A DNA stretch of 64,000 nt from Buchnera aphidicola (Pemphigus immunis) (GTDB lineage Bacteria > Pseudomonadota > Gammaproteobacteria > Enterobacterales > Enterobacteriaceae). The translations under genes were made by a program, and so were the position numbers. A model generated the notes under the pieces. That model saw only the letters and a program-made list of their open reading frames with translations. It ran no database searches and had not been told where the DNA came from. Shown one piece after another: positions 62,219 through 64,000 of this stretch; position 1 is the stretch's first letter, and each line of letters begins with the position of its first letter. Location of the stretch: positions 124,001 through 188,000 of the forward strand of contig NZ_OZ060408.1 in the NCBI RefSeq assembly GCF_964059115.1. Direction: 5' to 3'.

Positions 62219-64000
62219 ATGTTACGAAATATTATGTTAATTCCAGTGGGAAATCATGTTGAATGTACAGCTGTTACTATTGGATTAATAAAATCGATAA
62301 CAGATCAAAATTTAAATGTTTGTTTTTTTAAACCTGTTGTCGAATATCATAATAATAAAGTTAAGCGTAATACCACAAGTGTAGTTCTTAATAATGATTC
62401 TATTTTTTGCATTAAACCTATTAAGTTAGTGTATACAGAATCTTTTTTTAATATCGATTATATTAATATATTACTAGATAGAATTTTTACTCAGTTTAAT
62501 AAATACAAAAAAGAATATGATATTATAGTGATAGAAGGATTTTTACCTAATGAAATAGGTATATTATCTAATATATTAAATTATGAGATTGCAAAAATGT
62601 TAAATTCTGAAATGATTTTTATCATTAAAGAAGATAATAAAATTTATAATTCGTTGGTAGAATGTACATATTTTTTAGAAAAAGTTTTTGAAGAGGAAAA
62701 GGACCTAAAAAATGCAGGTATCATTATTAATAAAACTCATAAAAAAATTATTGATAACAAAATATGTTTTTTAAACGAAGATAAAAATAATATAGAAATA
62801 GAAAATATAAGTACTTATGATTCTCTTTATAATAATAAATATTTTTTTTTAAAAAACAATAAATTACAATTGTTAGCTATTATTCCATTTAGTGAAAAAT
62901 TAATTAAAATACCAATAATTTACTTTTTTAAGTTTTTAGATGTATATATAATTAGTACAGGTGAAATAAATTGTTGTTTTATAGAAAAGATTTTTTTATT
63001 TGATCGATATTATTCTATTATACAAGATGATAGAATTTTAAATTCTGTTTTAATAATTCCTTTTGATCAATTGCAATGTGTAACAAAAAAGTTTTTAGAT
63101 GAAATAAAAAAAAGTAAGGTTGTTTTAATTTTATTAACTGGAATGAAAGATTCCAAGCATAAGAATACTGTTTTTTTTGAGATTTTTAAAGAAATTCGTA
63201 TACCTATTTTGTCAGTAAATATGAATACATTAAAAACATTATCAAAATTATATTCTTTTAATTTAAAAGTTAATTTTAAAGATTCTATAGGATTAGAGAA
63301 AATAAAAAAACATATTTCTGATTGTATTAGTCGTGATTGGTTATCATCTTTAAAAAAACCGATAGTATTAAATAAGAACATAAGTCCTACTTTGTTTTTT
63401 CATCGTTTAATAAAATTATCAAGTAGAGAAAAAAAAAGAATTATATTACCTGAAGGTTATGATGGTCGTATAATTAAATCTGCATTTATTTGTCAAAAAA
63501 AAGGTATTGCTGATTGTATATTATTAGGAAATCCTAAAAAAATATATGATATAGCGTTAAAAGAAGGAATTTTGTTGAACAAATATAACAATATTATTGA
63601 TCCTGAGCAAATAAGAAATAAGTATGTAAAAAGGTTAGTTAGCTTAAGAAGCCATAAAGGAATGACTGTTTTACATGCCAAAGAAATGATTAAAGATAAT
63701 ATAGTTTTAGCAACTTTGATGTTAGATAATAATGATGTTGATGGTATAGTCGCTGGAGCAATGAATACCACAGCAAACACTGTTCGACCTGCTTTACAGT
63801 TTATTAAAATGAAAGCAGGTTTTTCTTTAGTATCTTCTTTATTTTTCATGTTGTTATCAAATAAAATATTAATATATGCAGATTGTGCAATTAATGTTGA
63901 ACCTAATTCTAATGAATTAGCTGATATTGCTATTCAATCAGCAGATACCGCTAAATTATTTGGAATAGATCCCAAAATAGCTATGATTTCATATGCAACA
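62219..64000 (+). CDS. pta: Phosphate acetyltransferase, 3' end outside the window
   Basis: It makes acetyl phosphate from acetyl-CoA and phosphate. The frame is open from ATG 62219 (GAGAGG at 62207-62212) to the window edge, 594 codons of an expected 710 or so. The N-terminal MLRNIMLIPVGN matches E. coli MSRIIMLIPTG, followed by a divergent P-loop-like/DRTGG regulatory region. The catalytic domain begins near SPTLFFHRLIKLSSRE, with RIILPEGYDGRIIKSA, GMTVLHAKEMIKDNIV, AGAMNTTANTVRPALQ and ADCAINVEPNSNELADIA. The frame passes several A-runs without breaks. Confidence 0.95.
   Translation, partial: MLRNIMLIPVGNHVECTAVTIGLIKSITDQNLNVCFFKPVVEYHNNKVKRNTTSVVLNNDSIFCIKPIKLVYTESFFNIDYINILLDRIFTQFNKYKKEYDIIVIEGFLPNEIGILSNILNYEIAKMLNSEMIFIIKEDNKIYNSLVECTYFLEKVFEEEKDLKNAGIIINKTHKKIIDNKICFLNEDKNNIEIENISTYDSLYNNKYFFLKNNKLQLLAIIPFSEKLIKIPIIYFFKFLDVYIISTGEINCCFIEKIFLFDRYYSIIQDDRILNSVLIIPFDQLQCVTKKFLDEIKKSKVVLILLTGMKDSKHKNTVFFEIFKEIRIPILSVNMNTLKTLSKLYSFNLKVNFKDSIGLEKIKKHISDCISRDWLSSLKKPIVLNKNISPTLFFHRLIKLSSREKKRIILPEGYDGRIIKSAFICQKKGIADCILLGNPKKIYDIALKEGILLNKYNNIIDPEQIRNKYVKRLVSLRSHKGMTVLHAKEMIKDNIVLATLMLDNNDVDGIVAGAMNTTANTVRPALQFIKMKAGFSLVSSLFFMLLSNKILIYADCAINVEPNSNELADIAIQSADTAKLFGIDPKIAMISYAT

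Noticed and set aside
63067-63849. Minus-strand open frames at the right end
   Set aside because: They are antisense to pta, whose plus-strand frame aligns with E. coli throughout.

Overview
The window is chromosome from a highly reduced, strongly A+T-rich gammaproteobacterial endosymbiont. By gene content and gene order it is almost certainly Buchnera aphidicola, the primary symbiont of aphids. The proteins align end to end with Escherichia coli orthologues. Spacers are nearly pure A/T. There are no insertion sequences, prophage, CRISPR arrays, rRNA genes or recognisable tRNA genes. The order tyrS-sufA-ydiK-aroH-thrS-infC-rpmI-rplT-pheST-ihfA, then tgt, glyQS, nfo, rplY, yabI, ksgA-apaH, carBA-dapB-lspA-ileS, rpsT, dnaKJ, nuoA-N, alx, folC, prs, prfA-prmC-sirB1 and ackA-pta is a mosaic of E. 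coli blocks typical of Buchnera. The assignment rests on recalled synteny; no search was run.

Layout. 1-5.6 kb: the 3' end of priA, tyrS, sufA (minus strand), ydiK and aroH, closed by a strong terminator. 5.6-12.9 kb: a translation cluster, thrS-infC-rpmI-rplT, then pheS-pheT-ihfA. 13.7-20 kb: tgt, divergent glyQ-glyS, nfo and rplY, followed by a compact structured element. 20.2-32.4 kb: yabI, ksgA-apaH, and a minus-strand run of ileS-lspA, dapB and carA-carB (pyrimidine/arginine precursor and lysine synthesis). 33.4-37 kb: rpsT and the chaperone pair dnaK-dnaJ behind a recognisable sigma-32 type promoter. 37.5-52.5 kb: the complete 13-gene NADH dehydrogenase I operon with fused nuoCD. 52.7-64 kb: alx, folC, prs, prfA-prmC, sirB1, and the overflow pathway ackA-pta (pta runs off the window).

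The genes form a minimal set for translation (five aminoacyl-tRNA synthetases with six subunit or single-chain classes represented, IF3, RF1 and its methylase, ribosomal proteins), protein folding, respiration, acetyl-phosphate metabolism, and biosynthesis for the host (the aromatic entry step, carbamoyl phosphate, lysine/diaminopimelate).

The most notable observations are these. (i) Threonyl-tRNA synthetase has lost its N-terminal TGS domain, whose broken remnant is still readable upstream, and three of the four editing-site residues of E. coli ThrRS are replaced. (ii) An 82-nt three-way-junction RNA candidate lies downstream of rplY, with G-U pairs that favour the plus strand and no terminator U-tract. 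(iii) A G+C-enriched island followed by two tandem perfect hairpins lies in the sirB1-ackA spacer. (iv) Two mutually exclusive perfect hairpins lie between tgt and glyS. (v) Large non-coding gaps sit exactly where E. coli or other Buchnera carry ispH, ispE, ribF and folA, suggesting recent loss of isoprenoid (MEP), flavin and folate steps. No mobile or defence system was found.
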